Notes under the pieces: model-generated
What the model was told of the DNA's origin: nothing
Database searches by the model: none
The model's input: the letters and a program-made list of their open reading frames with translations, nothing else
Shown: positions 13,397 to 14,389 of the stretch, in pieces
Position numbering within the stretch: position 1 is the stretch's first letter
Layout of the letters: the number at the start of each line of letters is the position of its first letter
NCBI GenBank assembly: GCA_041621405.1
Contig: JBFKAV010000094.1
Coordinates: 1-14,389 of the forward strand
Direction: 5' to 3'
DNA from: JBFKAV01 sp041621405
GTDB taxonomy: Bacteria; Pseudomonadota; Alphaproteobacteria; Rhodobacterales; Rhodobacteraceae
Length of the DNA stretch: 14,389 bases
Made by a program: the position numbers and the translations under genes

Positions 13397-14095
13397 ATGC
13401 CGAGGACAGCACTGATCACCGGCGCTTCGTCCGGCATCGGCCGGGGAGCGGCGATCCGGCTTGCACGGGACGGCTGGCACATCCTCGCCCATGGACGGCG
13501 GCTTGACGCGCTGGCCGAAACGGTCGCGGCGGTCGAGCGCGCGGGAGGCACGGGCCGGGCGATCACGGCCGAGATGGGCGACATGGACGCGGTGGCGGCA
13601 CTGGCGGCGGAGGCGACCGCCTCCGGTCGGCTCGATGCCTTCGTCCATTGCGCCGCCAAATTCACCTATGGCGAGATAGCGACCGAGCGCTTCGACGACT
13701 GGGACCTCTCCATCGACCGGGTCCTGCGCGCGACGATCCGGCTGACCGCCCATGTCCTGCCCGCGCTGAGGGCCGCAGAGGGCGCCTGTGTGTACCTCTG
13801 CGGCCCGACCTCCTGGAACGGCTGGAAGCGCCACGCGATCCACTGCGCCATCCGCCACGCGCAGCTCGGCTTCGCCAAGGCGCTGTTCGAGGAAGTGCGC
13901 GAAGACGGTGTCCGCGTGACGGTCATCCATCCCGGCTTCGTCAACACCGAAGGCATCCACGACCAGAGCCTGATCCGTGAGCGGATGATCCAGGTCGCGG
14001 ACATCTCGGACGTGATCGCGACAGCGATCGACTTGCCGCGCACCGCCTGCATCACCGAACTGAAGCTCTGGCCGCAACGCAGCCCCTATCCCTGA
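13397..14095 (+). CDS. SDR family protein with altered catalytic residues
   Basis: 232 residues with a short-chain dehydrogenase fold: the Rossmann motif TGASSGIG (8-15), Arg34-Arg35 after the second strand (suggesting NADP preference), HCAAKF (84-89) in place of NNAG, Ser139 in the strand-5 loop, and HPGFVNTE (178-185) after strand 6. The YxxxK pair is missing: alignment to the usual Y-x-x-S-K-x-A-L-x-G-F pattern puts His149 at Tyr and Arg153 at Lys (HCAIRHAQLGF). Either this is a pseudoenzyme or it uses other chemistry. Start ATG 13397 gives the normal SDR N-terminus; the ribosome-binding site is weak. It lies 54 bases after dgcA and 67 before the transaminase, so it probably belongs to their transcript. 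Its substrate is unknown. Confidence 0.85.
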   Translation: MPRTALITGASSGIGRGAAIRLARDGWHILAHGRRLDALAETVAAVERAGGTGRAITAEMGDMDAVAALAAEATASGRLDAFVHCAAKFTYGEIATERFDDWDLSIDRVLRATIRLTAHVLPALRAAEGACVYLCGPTSWNGWKRHAIHCAIRHAQLGFAKALFEEVREDGVRVTVIHPGFVNTEGIHDQSLIRERMIQVADISDVIATAIDLPRTACITELKLWPQRSPYP

Positions 14096-14162
14096 GGCGA
14101 AGCGCTTGACGCGCGCGGGTCGAGGCCCGAGAGAGGGCACGATCAGGACAAGGAGCGTGCGC

Positions 14163-14389
14163 ATGAGCCGGATCGTCTACGTCAACGGAGACTACCTGCC
14201 CGAGGCGGAGGCGCATGTCTCGGTCTTCGACCGGGGCTTTCTCTTCGCCGACGGGGTCTACGAGGTGACCTCGGTGCTCGACGGCAAGCTCGTAGACTTC
14301 GAGGGCCACGCCGCGCGGCTGGCCCGGTCGCTGGCCGAGCTCGAGATGGAGAACCCGGTCAGCCACGAGGACCTGCTCGCCGCTCACCG
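14163..14389 (+). CDS. dat: D-amino-acid transaminase (PLP fold type IV), N-terminal part
   Basis: 75 complete codons before the window ends. The N-terminus MSRIVYVNGDYLPEAEA followed by VFDRGFLFADGVYEVTSVLDGKL matches bacterial D-amino-acid transaminase of the class IV PLP family, which moves the amino group of D-amino acids to 2-oxoglutarate, giving D-glutamate. The GVYEV block (31-35) is the conserved start of the family; the catalytic Lys lies beyond the window. AGGAG (14151-14155) is seven bases before ATG 14163. Placement behind dgcN-dgcA fits a pathway in which this enzyme collects D-amino nitrogen as D-Glu. Branched-chain aminotransferase or aminodeoxychorismate lyase are related alternatives, but the N-terminus looks more like the D-specific enzyme. 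Confidence 0.85.
   Translation, partial: MSRIVYVNGDYLPEAEAHVSVFDRGFLFADGVYEVTSVLDGKLVDFEGHAARLARSLAELEMENPVSHEDLLAAH

Noticed and set aside
14096..14162. Possible terminator or promoter between the SDR and the transaminase
   Set aside because: Only a 4-bp CGGG/CCCG stem without a T-run, and TTGACG (14105-14110) has no acceptable -10 partner at 16-18 bases.
1..14389. Search for a defence system, secondary-metabolite cluster or mobile element
   Set aside because: No nuclease, toxin-antitoxin, transposase, integrase or megasynthase gene was seen; all genes are chromosomal in character with uniform base use.

Overview
The window looks like chromosomal DNA of a Rhodobacterales alphaproteobacterium (Rhodobacter/Roseobacter group). 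Base composition is very GC-rich with strong GC3 bias. The gene order lysA - TIGR02302/DUF4175 protein - zinc-ribbon membrane protein - ftsE - ftsX - acyltransferase, and an Mcl1-type malyl-CoA lyase, are both typical of that group. This assignment is inferred from protein resemblance and gene order, not from a search. I see no rRNA, tRNA, CRISPR, insertion sequence or phage gene, and no gene-free stretch longer than 265 bases.

Left part (1-6190), housekeeping and envelope: the 3' end of lysA; a large TIGR02302 (DUF4175) membrane protein with a Q/G-rich tract; a convergent zinc-ribbon protein with one C-terminal membrane helix; and, divergent from it, ftsE-ftsX-plsC-type acyltransferase overlapping head to tail. 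Together they link cell-division/peptidoglycan control with phospholipid synthesis.

Middle part (6187-10120): a small LuxR-type HTH protein on the minus strand whose N-terminal membrane segment appears broken by an in-frame stop; an exported FN3-like protein of unknown role; accA (acetyl-CoA carboxylase alpha); a small exported protein built of two copies of a Cys/Asp-rich motif; and an AraC-GyrI regulator preceded by a 10-bp-phased direct repeat.

Right part (10137-14389): a malyl-CoA/beta-methylmalyl-CoA lyase gene (mcl1) on the minus strand, then a divergent cluster dgcN (D-glutamate N-acetyltransferase, DUF1611) - dgcA (enolase-superfamily racemase) - SDR - D-amino-acid transaminase (cut by the window end). 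The likely flow is D-amino acids -> D-Glu (transaminase) -> N-acetyl-D-Glu (DgcN) -> N-acetyl-L-Glu (DgcA). The SDR in this cluster has lost the YxxxK catalytic pair, and its role is unknown. The 265-bp region between mcl1 and dgcN carries two copies of one inverted repeat (TTGCG-N8-CGCAA) plus two other palindromes. It is the most interesting non-coding stretch and suggests joint control of D-glutamate use and the acyl-CoA pathway.
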